DNA from: an uncultured Clostridia bacterium
Lineage (GTDB): Bacteria > Bacillota > Clostridia > Lachnospirales > Anaerotignaceae
Assembly: GCA_944383885.1 (NCBI GenBank)
Contig: CALWRF010000003.1
Coordinates: 1 to 64,000 of the forward strand
Direction of reading: 5' to 3'
Length of the DNA: 64,000 bases
This document shows positions 1 through 7,521 of the stretch, piece after piece; the first letter of the stretch is position 1; the number at the start of each line of letters is the position of its first letter. A program made the translations under genes and the position numbers. A model generated the notes under the pieces. It made no database searches. It saw only the letters and a program-made list of their open reading frames with translations, and was not told where the DNA came from.

Positions 1-308
1 CGAATAAGTATCTCTTTAAATTTTTCTCTGTTTTTTTCATTATTTGATATATAAACATTTTTCAGATTGAGCTTTAGCATTTCATCACTCTTTTCTGCTT
101 TTTTATTATATATATTGTTAAACAGCCCATTCTATTCAAAATATAAGACGTTTCGATTTTATATTTTTCAAATTAAAGTACAGTAATTGCTGTTATTTTC
201 TCTTCATAAAAAAGCCTCTTTTTAAAAGATGGTTGTATTTAAGTAAAAAAAAGAACAGATGATAAAAACATCTGCTCTTTTACAGTGTACTTATGCTTAA
301 TCAGGCAT
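1..308. other. AT-rich intergenic stretch at the left edge
   Basis: No coding region, RNA gene or clear promoter is visible. The only recognisable element is the intrinsic terminator at about 245-280 that serves the minus-strand gene to the right. The rest is AT-rich with short homopolymer runs. Confidence 0.6.
245..280 (-). terminator. Intrinsic terminator of the stalk-domain gene
   Basis: On the minus strand a 10-bp stem (AGAGCAGATG with CATCTGTTCT, one G-U pair) and a 7-nt loop is followed by a run of T. It lies about 30 bases past the stop codon of the gene at 309-1250. Confidence 0.8.
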
Positions 309-1250
309 TTATTCTGACTTATCATAAGGCAGTATAATAACCACTCTTCTATCATCGTCAAAAGCAGCTATATATCCTTTTTCTACGCCATCATCGCCGG
401 AATTGTATTTAATATCAACCGCATTACTTCTAAAGAATAAAAAATCATCACTTTTATAATTGAAAAAAATTTGATTATCATGTGTATACTCATTTACAGT
501 ATAATCCGATAAATCAAATGTACTGTCTATATTATTTTTTATGTATTCGGCAATGTTTCTTACATTCTTGCTGCCCTTATTATAATAAACGTCATCATAT
601 ACAATATACATATCAGGTGAACATTCAATGTCTTTATTACAGTAAATCAATCCGCTGTAATGAGATGTATCCACATACATTTCAAAAGCCATTGAATAAT
701 ATTTTCTTCTGAAATTATACTGAATATCATCTGGGTTTAATATATAAACCGACTTATTTATTGAATTGTAAATTATGGAGCTGTCGTCTATTGCAAACAT
801 ATTAAGAAAATTTCTTAAGGGAACATACATTTTATTATCCTTTATTATGGCTTTATTAGGCAGCTCCTCGTTTCCTACATTGCATTTAACAATATTCTCT
901 CCATCTTTAAATAAAAATTTCATCGCAAATTTTGGATAATAGGATTTAATATAAGCATCAACAAATATATATGCGGTATCCGTTTTATGGTCTAATCCAT
1001 AGTAAAATTCATTCATGCCTAATAACTCATTTGCATATTCAAGGTCATAATACATAATCCCGTCTTCATTGATAAAAGAGTGTTCAATATTAAACCAAAC
1101 GTCATTTTTCACTTCGGGAGTGGAAATTTCTTCTTGTTTTTTATTTTCTAAATTTTCTAAAATTTTTACTAAATCATCAGACGCATATATGCTGCATGTG
1201 TTTGATAGTAAAAGTATAGATGATAGTATTAATAAGGCTGGCTTTTTCAT
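309..1250 (-). CDS. Secreted protein with a copper-amine-oxidase-like stalk domain
   Basis: A 313-residue protein with a signal peptide: KK, then a hydrophobic stretch ending near Ala23 (SIYASDD). Residues about 125-175 (NKMYVPLRNFLNMFAIDD...INKSVYIL) match the 'stalk' domain, also called copper amine oxidase N-terminal domain, that is common on clostridial surface proteins. These domains are not enzymatic. The rest is rich in Tyr, Asp and Asn and is not recognised. It is a single gene with its own terminator, separate from the restriction genes to the right. Probable location is outside the membrane. Function unknown. Confidence 0.75.
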   Translation of the reverse strand: MKKPALLILSSILLLSNTCSIYASDDLVKILENLENKKQEEISTPEVKNDVWFNIEHSFINEDGIMYYDLEYANELLGMNEFYYGLDHKTDTAYIFVDAYIKSYYPKFAMKFLFKDGENIVKCNVGNEELPNKAIIKDNKMYVPLRNFLNMFAIDDSSIIYNSINKSVYILNPDDIQYNFRRKYYSMAFEMYVDTSHYSGLIYCNKDIECSPDMYIVYDDVYYNKGSKNVRNIAEYIKNNIDSTFDLSDYTVNEYTHDNQIFFNYKSDDFLFFRSNAVDIKYNSGDDGVEKGYIAAFDDDRRVVIILPYDKSE

Positions 1251-1734
1251 TATAATTCTCCTTCCTTAATTCAAAAAATTTCAGAAATTCCTACAACACA
1301 AATTTAATTATAGATTTAATGAATAAAACAGATTATATGGATAAAAGTGCGAAAATAAGTATTTTATATGATAAAAATTGTAAAAATATTTTAAAAACAA
1401 ACTTTTCACCCTTATTTTATATATACCATCTGTTTGACAGTATGTCAATAACAGGCGGATATTTTGTCTGTTTTAACAAAACACAACAAATAAGCTGTGG
1501 TATGTAAGAACAGCACGTACGAGCTTTAAAAAGCAAAGTGCTAAACAGAATGTTCTTTTAATCCAAAAGCCTGACTTTTTATATATTTGTCAAAAATAAG
1601 ACAACTCTTTATAACATTGAAGCCATAAATCAAATATATGCATTATTAAAGCAATAAAGGCATTAATTCAAAACTAAAGGGCTTGTTTACTGCTCTTTAC
1701 AGAAAACCAGCCCTTATGACTTTATAATCTATGT
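1251..1734. other. Intergenic stretch without a gene
   Basis: AT-rich. It should hold the promoter of the stalk-domain gene, though no convincing -35/-10 pair stands out, and it holds the terminator of the restriction operon near 1676-1716. Short open frames on the plus strand lack ribosome sites. Confidence 0.5.
1676..1716 (-). terminator. Probable terminator of the restriction-modification operon
   Basis: On the minus strand AAGGGCT pairs with AGCCCTT across a hairpin that also pairs GGTTT with AAAC. The T-run after it is short and interrupted, so the call is moderate. Confidence 0.5.
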
Positions 1735-2688
1735 TTATTTCCAATTACAGCTTATTGTAATAATAGTAGGCGGCATACCCATAAACTGTATATCAAATTT
1801 CAAAGTAGGCGCCAATACTTTTTCCGCATTATGAATTCTAAAACTCAGCTCCCACCCGTTATTCAAATACATTTCAACAGTAGTATTGCTGCCTTTTTTA
1901 AATTCCAGTGCAACAATCCTGTCCGGCAGCTGAATCAAAGGGACTGTTACTGCCGAAATTTTCATATTGCTTGGTTTATTTAGAGTGCCGTGCATATTAA
2001 AAGTATGTATTAATGTAAGCTTTTTAAAATCCCTGCTTACAATTTTATAATAATCTTTTATGCCAATAAGATATTCTACCATTTTTCTCGGAACATCTGG
2101 ATTTTTCGCGTATGCCCTTTTTATTTCATTTATAAACGCATTTAATATAGGAACGTATATATCTGTTTCTTTATTGTTTAAATCACACCACAATGTGCCT
2201 TTAGCCTTGCCATCTGCCAAAAACTTAAATATGGGATTTACTTCATTCCAATAAGCACTGCTGCAAGGCATATCAAACCATTCTTTTCCAAAATCCAATT
2301 TATAGCTTAATCTGCTGTGTTTTACAGCCTCATGATTGTGCTTTATGCTAAGACCTGCTTCCCACTGTATATTGCTTCGCTTTACAACAATATCTCTGAC
2401 ATCGCCTTTAATTCCTTCTTCATCCTTTTGAAACTCTAATGTAAGCGCTTGTCCATCGTCTTCTTCAAGCCTTGGCTCTAATTCCAGTACTGATTCAACA
2501 GCCGCATTTGCTGAATCAATATAAGTTTTTTTAACTGACGGATTTATTTTGTCCCAAGCTTTTTTATTTGCCCAATAACTTGAGTTTTTAATTACATTTA
2601 CTTTTCTTTTTTCAGACAGCTCTTTCTCAAGAACTGTCATCCACGCAAATTCATACGCCCTGCCCTGACTATTGCTGCTGTCACTCAT
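1735..2688 (-). CDS. HaeIII-family type II restriction endonuclease (predicted GGCC)
   Basis: 317 residues, essentially the length of R.HaeIII. The family signature [17 protein letters not shown] lies at about residues 112-128, preceded by GDVRDIVV near 95 and WE near 110. Together these could form a PD-(D/E)XK-type active site with the Lys of SIK. The ATG overlaps the methylase stop as ATGA, so the two genes are translationally coupled. The partner methylase is close to M.HaeIII throughout, including the target-recognition region, which is the main reason to predict GGCC cleavage. The pair has no control (C) protein gene. The protein appears full length and probably functional. Confidence 0.88.
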   Translation of the reverse strand: MSDSSNSQGRAYEFAWMTVLEKELSEKRKVNVIKNSSYWANKKAWDKINPSVKKTYIDSANAAVESVLELEPRLEEDDGQALTLEFQKDEEGIKGDVRDIVVKRSNIQWEAGLSIKHNHEAVKHSRLSYKLDFGKEWFDMPCSSAYWNEVNPIFKFLADGKAKGTLWCDLNNKETDIYVPILNAFINEIKRAYAKNPDVPRKMVEYLIGIKDYYKIVSRDFKKLTLIHTFNMHGTLNKPSNMKISAVTVPLIQLPDRIVALEFKKGSNTTVEMYLNNGWELSFRIHNAEKVLAPTLKFDIQFMGMPPTIITISCNWK

Positions 2689-3689
2689 TTAAGTAAAGCC
2701 TCCTTTATTGCCGTACCTATTTCATAAGCAAGATTAACAGGAACTGCATTGCCAATCATTTTATACGCGTCATTTGTGCTATTATAAATAAACTTAAAAT
2801 TATCAGGAAAACCTTGAATACGGGCTATTTCCCTGATAGTCATTCTGCGGTACAAATGTTCTTTGCCCTCAACAAACCTACAGTCATTTTTATCAAACTT
2901 CACCATTTTAGGCGCCTGCGGATGCAGTTGGCACTGTCTGCCGGAAGCCTGAACAGTAAAAGCCTGCTCGTCCCAAGACTTTACGCGATTTCTGCTCATA
3001 AATATTGGCGAAAAGGCTCCTGTAAAATATTCATTGTTATTTATGGCATCTGGATTATGTTTATTTTTTTCAGCAGCAGGCACAGCTGTATATTGTAAAT
3101 CCCATATTATATCTCTAAGTGTAATTTTTTTGCTCTCTTCCTTTGTTGAACCTTCCGGGAATTTAAAATTTATTCCTAAATCCTTACGAAAACCTATATA
3201 AAAAACTCTTTTTCTTTCTTCTGCAACTCCATAGTCTTTTGCGTTAACAAGTGTCATAGAAACATCATATCCTGCTTTTTCAAACAGCCTGATTATATTT
3301 TTAACCGCCTCGCTGTGTCTGTTTGCCAGCATGCCGCTTACATTCTCAGCTAAAAAGAACTTTGGCTTAAAATCTTCTAAAATACGGATATAATCAAAAA
3401 ACAGCCGCCCTCTTTCATCTTCTATACCCCTTAAAGCTCCGGCTTCTGACCAGGACTGACATGGAGGACCGCCGATTATGCCGTCAATATCCCCATTGAT
3501 ATATGGCATAATATCTTCCTTTGCAACCTTTCGTATATCGCCTTCAATTAAATGTGTCTTAGGATGGTTAATTTTGTATGTTTCATATATTGTATTGTCA
3601 AACTCATTTGCAACGGGAATATTAAATCCGGCTTTTTCAAAACCCAAATCCAATCCTCCGCATCCTGCAAATAAAGAAATTAAATCCAT
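2685..3689 (-). CDS. DNA (cytosine-5) methyltransferase, M.HaeIII-like
   Basis: 334 residues with all the expected C5-methylase motifs: [13 protein letters not shown] (6-17), [15 protein letters not shown] with the catalytic Cys, [39 protein letters not shown] and [14 protein letters not shown]. The recognition region [15 protein letters not shown]...[13 protein letters not shown] closely resembles M.HaeIII as remembered, so the expected product is 5-methylcytosine in GGCC. It would protect the host from the downstream nuclease. A promoter lies 70-100 bases upstream and the RBS is GAGGAG. As in many such systems the methylase is the first gene of the operon. Confidence 0.92.
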   Translation of the reverse strand: MDLISLFAGCGGLDLGFEKAGFNIPVANEFDNTIYETYKINHPKTHLIEGDIRKVAKEDIMPYINGDIDGIIGGPPCQSWSEAGALRGIEDERGRLFFDYIRILEDFKPKFFLAENVSGMLANRHSEAVKNIIRLFEKAGYDVSMTLVNAKDYGVAEERKRVFYIGFRKDLGINFKFPEGSTKEESKKITLRDIIWDLQYTAVPAAEKNKHNPDAINNNEYFTGAFSPIFMSRNRVKSWDEQAFTVQASGRQCQLHPQAPKMVKFDKNDCRFVEGKEHLYRRMTIREIARIQGFPDNFKFIYNSTNDAYKMIGNAVPVNLAYEIGTAIKEALLK

Positions 3690-3761
3690 AGGATTTGCTC
3701 CTCTTTTCTTCCAAAGTTTATTTTTAAAATTAAATTGCCTATCAAAAATTTTATCAGAAGT

Positions 3762-3790
3762 ATTATATCATATATATAACCTTTTTCCAA
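3762..3790 (-). promoter_or_regulatory. Sigma-A promoter of the restriction-modification operon
   Basis: On the minus strand TTGGAA, a 17-bp spacer and TATAAT. The -10 is of the extended type (TG one base before it). Confidence 0.75.
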
Positions 3791-3920
3791 TTAAGCTCTT
3801 AATATCATTATAAGTTCAAAAATATTATATTTGCCAACTTTTCAGTTTATATTAACCCCTTGTAATTTATAAAAAACCTGTCTGCCTGTTATTATTTTTA
3901 ATATTTCGCTTTTAAAATAT

Positions 3921-4610
3921 AACACTCATGTTGCAGGCATTTGTTCTTCCAACGGTATACTCTCAGACGGTATTTTCAGCGGGATAGCACCCCAAAGCGA
4001 TATAATATCACTTAAAATACTTGATGAAGCAGGTCACGGGGCTTCTATATGGGCTCTTGAGGCAGTTAAGTGGATTCATTTAAACCATAAAAAATACAAT
4101 ATACGTGTTGTAAACATGTCAATTGGCACTACCGACAGTGTAATATCTTCCGCTCTTTTAAATGCCGTTAAGGGTCTTTATGAGGCTGATATAACAGTTG
4201 TAGCCGCAGCAGGAAATGAAAACCATTTCCGCATATCTTCTCCGGGCATAAGCCCTTATGTTATAACAGCCGGCGCTATAGAAGATAAAACACGTTTTAA
4301 ATTCAAAACCGGGCGTTCGTTTTACTATAAACCCGATATATTTGCACCGTCGGAAAATATTATTAGCTGCCGTTCAAAAAATTTTTCTTTTGCCGCAGCC
4401 AACAGGGGAAGCGAAAGAATATATAACGAAAACTATATTTCTATGAGCGGCACATCTATGGCTACACCTATGATAAGCGGAGCCGCAGCGCTTTTATATC
4501 AGTATAACCCGTCATTTACACCAAGGAATGTGAAAAAAATTTTAAACTCTGTTTCAGCATCCAACGGATATGTGCTTAATATTGAAAAAGTTTTCAAAAG
4601 CCTGAAATAA
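3921..4610 (+). pseudogene. 5'-truncated subtilisin-like serine protease remnant
   Basis: The frame can be read from about 3921 as NTHVAGICSSNGILSDG and on through GIAP, VVNMSIG, VVAAAGNE (oxyanion Asn) and SGTSMATPM (catalytic Ser), ending at 4610. An intact S8 protease would have the catalytic Asp block and HG directly before THVAG. Here the homology stops at TH, so both the catalytic Asp and the catalytic His are missing, and no start codon with a ribosome site precedes it. A later ATG at 4116 would give an even shorter piece and is not a credible start. It resembles intracellular AprX-type subtilases more than the secreted protease at 7522-9213. The break lies about 130 bases from the restriction-operon promoter, so that island may have replaced the 5' part. 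Confidence 0.82.
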
Positions 4611-4667
4611 ACTGCATTATTTTTAAATGCCCAAAATATAATCTAATTAAAAACAGGAGGTTTAAAA

Positions 4668-5090
4668 ATGGCCTCAACAAGCTTAAACGATGTATTTCAA
4701 TTTTTAAACACAATAAATCCTATAGTAAACGACATTTCAAAAGCAGGGGAAACGGTTAAAAAAAGCTTTGACAAAAACTATATCCAAAGGATATATGATG
4801 CCGCTAAAAACGAAAGGGAAAAAGTTAAAAGCCACCCTTCCCGTGAAGTGACACTTTTAAGGGCGTTTAAAAACTATGCCGACCGCAGCACAGCGTTAAG
4901 AATAGACAATATGATTGAAACACTTAATATTATAGAAACTGTTATGAACATACAGCGCTCTGCCGCATTAAGCCAAAAGCCGGCTATTGAAAGCGCCTCC
5001 AAAGACGGCAGAACACCTATTGTTCAAAACATGCAATTTAACGAAATTACAAGTATCCTTATGGCGCTTAGCCTTATTAGGCAAAAATAA
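4668..5090 (+). CDS. Hypothetical 140-residue protein
   Basis: A good ribosome site (CAGGAGG, 8 bases before ATG) supports this start. The protein has no signal peptide or membrane segment. It is mostly predicted helix, with a basic charged middle (about residues 35-70) and a leucine/methionine-rich amphipathic stretch near 80-95 and at the end (ITSILMALSLIRQK). No family is recognised. It follows the subtilase remnant by 57 bases and may once have been its partner in an operon. It is more likely cytoplasmic. Confidence 0.7.
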   Translation: MASTSLNDVFQFLNTINPIVNDISKAGETVKKSFDKNYIQRIYDAAKNEREKVKSHPSREVTLLRAFKNYADRSTALRIDNMIETLNIIETVMNIQRSAALSQKPAIESASKDGRTPIVQNMQFNEITSILMALSLIRQK

Positions 5091-5119
5091 CGCCATTATG
5101 GTTTATTTACGCAGAAAAT

Positions 5120-5146
5120 AAGGGACTCTGAAAACAGACGTCCCTT
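5120..5146 (-). terminator. Terminator between convergent genes
   Basis: AAGGGAC pairs with GTCCCTT, with an inner TCTG/CAGA pair around AAAA. The minus-strand side is followed by ATTTTC, so it mainly serves the aminopeptidase gene. It may also stop the plus-strand gene at 4668-5090. Confidence 0.7.
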
Positions 5147-5159
5147 AAAATTTAAGTTC

Positions 5160-6272
5160 TTACTTTAAATTTTCCGGATTAAGGCATAAAAGTTCAGGAA
5201 TGACAAATCTTCCGTCTTTTCTTATAAGCACATTATCGAAATAAATTTCGCCTCCGCCGTATTCCGGCGTTTGTATAAGCACCAAATCCCAATGGATTGC
5301 CGATGAATTGCCGTTTGGCGCGTCGTCATAGCTTTCTCCGGGAGTAAAGTGTATACTTCCCATTATTTTTTCATCAAAAAGTATATTGTTCATAGGCTTT
5401 GTAATGTAAGGGTTAACCCCTATGGCAAATTCACCTACATACCTTGCACCTTCATCGGTATCGAATATTTTGTTTATTTTCTCGCTGTCATTGGCTTCGG
5501 CTTTTATTATTTTGCCGTCTTTAAATGTAAGGCTTACATTTTCAAATGTAAATGAGTTATACTCGCTTGGCGTATTGTAAGTTATAGTGCCGTTTACGCT
5601 CTCCCTTACCGGGGCGGTATATACCTCCCCGTCTGGTATATTGCATTCCCCGGCGCATTTAACAGCCGGTATGCCTTTTATTGAAAAGCTTAAATCAGTA
5701 TTTTTGCCTGTTATTCTTACTTTGTCTGTTCTTTCCATAAGCTCTTTAAGGCTGTCCATGGCGTCGTTCATTTTGCCGTAGTCAAGATTGCAAACGTTAT
5801 AAAAATAATCCTCAAAAGATTCAAGGCTCATTTTAGCTGACTGCGCCATTGAATAAGTCGGGTATCTTAATACTACCCACTTAGTATGCGGAACGCGTAT
5901 GTCGTTTACCGGCTGTGTAAAATTGGTTGAGTACATTTTAATTTTTTCTTCAGGCACATCGGAAAGCTCCGAAATATTGTCATCTCCTCTTATGCCTATA
6001 TACGCCTGCATTCCCTTCATTCTTTGGCACTCAATATCAGCCATAAATTTTATCTGTTCCTCACTTGCGCCCATTAAAAGCTCTCTTTCAACAGATGAGT
6101 CCTTTATTTCAACAAACGGCTTAGCCCCGGCTTTATAAATCTCCTTAATTACAGCTTTTACAAAAGGCAGTGCGTTATGCCCAACACAGCTAACCATTAC
6201 ATTTTCTCCTTTTTGAACACGGCAGGAGTATTTTACTATATTTTCAGCAAGTTTTTCCGTTCTTTTATCCAT
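5160..6272 (-). CDS. M29-family aminopeptidase (AmpS/PepS type)
   Basis: 370 residues, typical of M29 metallopeptidases, which remove N-terminal residues from peptides in the cytoplasm using two divalent metal ions. The metal-binding pattern is visible: E209 in GECNIPDGEV, E281 in YVGEFAIG, H308 and Y315 in GSIHFTPGESY, H327 and D329 in SAIHWDLVL. No signal peptide. It is a single-gene unit ending at the hairpin near 5120-5146. Role: general peptide turnover; nothing in the context points to a special substrate. Confidence 0.9.
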   Translation of the reverse strand: MDKRTEKLAENIVKYSCRVQKGENVMVSCVGHNALPFVKAVIKEIYKAGAKPFVEIKDSSVERELLMGASEEQIKFMADIECQRMKGMQAYIGIRGDDNISELSDVPEEKIKMYSTNFTQPVNDIRVPHTKWVVLRYPTYSMAQSAKMSLESFEDYFYNVCNLDYGKMNDAMDSLKELMERTDKVRITGKNTDLSFSIKGIPAVKCAGECNIPDGEVYTAPVRESVNGTITYNTPSEYNSFTFENVSLTFKDGKIIKAEANDSEKINKIFDTDEGARYVGEFAIGVNPYITKPMNNILFDEKIMGSIHFTPGESYDDAPNGNSSAIHWDLVLIQTPEYGGGEIYFDNVLIRKDGRFVIPELLCLNPENLK

Positions 6273-6433
6273 ACTGCGCCTCCGGTATAAAAATATATTT
6301 TTGTTTTTATTATGCCTTATAAAATAATTATAAATTATTATATTATTTTACCTTTTATGCGGATATATGTCAAAACACACAAAATATTGTAATGTAATAT
6401 ACAAAATTTAACATATATTTTAATAAAATAATA

Positions 6434-6462
6434 TTGAAAAATTTTATTATACCCACTATCAT
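6434..6462 (+). promoter_or_regulatory. Sigma-A promoter for the leader and 81-residue gene
   Basis: TTGAAA, 17-bp spacer, TATCAT. Transcription would start near 6469, giving a leader of almost 190 bases before the gene at 6657. Confidence 0.65.
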
Positions 6463-6511
6463 TTAAGCATAAACATAATATATCCAAACCATAAAAAGGC
6501 AGGGGTTTTAA

Positions 6512-6598
6512 TTGGCTGGGCTTTACTCTTTTAATTACCGCACAAAAACAAATACTATAAGCTTAAGCGTTATTATGTCTTTTATTGAGCCGTTTTAA
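6512..6598 (+). CDS. Possible 28-residue leader peptide (TTG start)
   Basis: A ribosome-site-like AGGGG lies 6 bases before a TTG codon that opens a 28-codon frame (begins MAGLYSFNYRTKTN). Its TAA stop lies inside the 5' arm of the hairpin at 6590-6628. This arrangement is that of a leader peptide whose translation could affect an attenuator, but chance is possible. No amino acid is strongly over-represented. Confidence 0.35.
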   Translation: MAGLYSFNYRTKTNTISLSVIMSFIEPF

Positions 6599-6628
6599 AC
6601 ATAAGTGTGTTTAAAACGGTCTTTTTTT
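6590..6628 (+). terminator. Hairpin with T-run in the leader (terminator or attenuator)
   Basis: CCGTTTTAAAC pairs perfectly with GTTTAAAACGG (11 bp, 8-nt loop), followed by TCTTTTTTT. It lies upstream of the 81-residue gene in the same transcript, so read-through would have to be partial or regulated. Confidence 0.8.
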
Positions 6629-6656
6629 ATTTTAAATATCAGGAGGGAAACGTACA

Positions 6657-6902
6657 ATGCTTAAAATTAAAAAGTCCCACAGGAATAAAGACGAATGGAT
6701 AGTTTATAACCCGGATAATTTCGAGCTGCATACCCACTGCCGCAGTATGCGGATAGCCGTTGTTATACGCAATAACGTGCTTAAACACCAAATGCCGCGC
6801 TCCACAGACATACGGCTTCTTACAAGCCACCTGAGACTTACAAAAAACAAGCAGTACCGCCGAATGATAGAAAACAGGATACATGAAATAATGGCAGTGT
6901 AA
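6657..6902 (+). CDS. Conserved-looking basic hypothetical protein, 81 residues
   Basis: A strong ribosome site (AGGAGGG, 8 bases before ATG) selects this frame over an equally long antisense frame. The protein is basic (many Arg/Lys), contains HTHCRSMRIAVVIRNNV near residues 22-38 and ends in a helical RRMIENRIHEI stretch. No signal peptide or membrane segment. It looks like a small cytoplasmic, possibly nucleic-acid-binding protein. I do not recognise the family. The preceding leader hairpin suggests attenuated expression. Confidence 0.65.
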   Translation: MLKIKKSHRNKDEWIVYNPDNFELHTHCRSMRIAVVIRNNVLKHQMPRSTDIRLLTSHLRLTKNKQYRRMIENRIHEIMAV

Positions 6903-6935
6903 AATAAGTTTAAACTTAATTCCTTATTTGTTTTT
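6901..6935 (+). terminator. Weak terminator after the 81-residue gene
   Basis: AAATAAG pairs with CTTATTT, followed by GTTTTT. The stem is all A-T apart from one G-C pair, so efficiency is doubtful. Confidence 0.45.
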
Positions 6936-6950
6936 AATATTGAAGCTGTA

Positions 6951-6979
6951 TTGATTTAAGCTAACAAAAGTTATATAAT
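6951..6979 (+). promoter_or_regulatory. Sigma-A promoter of the NifX-type gene
   Basis: TTGATT, 17-bp spacer, perfect TATAAT, about 57 bases before the start codon at 7037. Confidence 0.7.
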
Positions 6980-7036
6980 ATTTAACATAAAATGTTTAAT
7001 TTTTAATTTTGCTTTTAAAAACAGGAGGAATTTAAA

Positions 7037-7417
7037 ATGATTATTGCCGTTACTACAGAGGGCGAAAACATATTCCAGCACTTTGGAAAATCACCTCAGT
7101 TTACATTATTTGAAACAGAAGACTCAAGGATTAAAAGCCAGAAAGTTATTGACACATCAGACAGCGGTCACAGTGCGCTTATAGACGTGCTTAAAGCCAA
7201 CTCAGTTGAAGTTCTTATATGCGGCGGAATAGGCGCAGGCGCTGTTAACGGTCTTACGGAAGCGGGGATAGAAGTTGTATCCGGCGTTTCAGGCGCTGTT
7301 AAAGACGCTGTTATTAAATATTTAAGCGGTGAAAAATTAGGTTCCAATAATCCTACATGCGACCATCATCATGACCATGAAGGCGAAGGCTCATGTGGAG
7401 AACATAAGTGCCATTGA
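7037..7417 (+). CDS. NifX/NifB-type dinitrogenase iron-molybdenum cofactor domain protein
   Basis: 126 residues. The first ~95 residues match the NifX/NafY-like fold (MIIAVTTEGENIFQHFGKS, ICGGIGAGAVNGL, GIEVVSGVSG), which binds iron-sulfur or Fe-Mo precursor clusters in nitrogen fixers and occurs in many non-fixing anaerobes with unknown role. The C-terminal tail holds six His and three Cys (CDHHHDHEGEGSCGEHKCH), a probable metal-binding tail. No nif genes are nearby, so a general metal or Fe-S carrier role is more likely than nitrogen fixation. It is expressed from its own promoter and ends at a strong hairpin. Confidence 0.85.
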   Translation: MIIAVTTEGENIFQHFGKSPQFTLFETEDSRIKSQKVIDTSDSGHSALIDVLKANSVEVLICGGIGAGAVNGLTEAGIEVVSGVSGAVKDAVIKYLSGEKLGSNNPTCDHHHDHEGEGSCGEHKCH

Positions 7418-7456
7418 TACAATATTTAATTACATAAAATGCACTAAATTAAGCTA

Positions 7457-7500
7457 AAACTCCTTATGATTTTGTTACAATCATAAGGAGTTTATTATTT
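7457..7500. terminator. Bidirectional terminator between convergent genes
   Basis: AAACTCCTTATGA pairs with TCATAAGGAGTTT (13 bp). T-rich sequence follows on the plus strand. It serves the NifX-type gene and, on the other strand, sits just past the subtilase stop at 7522. Confidence 0.85.
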
Positions 7501-7521
7501 TTTGTTCTGCTGAAAATATTT

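Larger units (their letters stand above)
6273..6656. other. Intergenic stretch with promoter, short reading frame and hairpin
   Basis: The left part is AT-rich and should contain the aminopeptidase promoter. The right part is the leader of the 81-residue gene: a promoter at 6434-6462, a possible 28-codon frame at 6512-6598 and a terminator-like hairpin at 6590-6628, all before the ribosome site at about 6641. Confidence 0.6.

Noticed and set aside
1319..1507. 62-codon plus-strand frame
   Set aside because: No ribosome site or promoter and no protein-like pattern.
4116..4610. Stand-alone 164-residue subtilase gene
   Set aside because: The frame and homology continue upstream to about 3921, and no ribosome site precedes the ATG at 4116. 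It is part of a truncated remnant.
6639..6884. 81-codon frame on the minus strand opposite the 81-residue gene
   Set aside because: No ribosome site, unnatural composition, and the plus-strand frame has AGGAGGG at the right distance.
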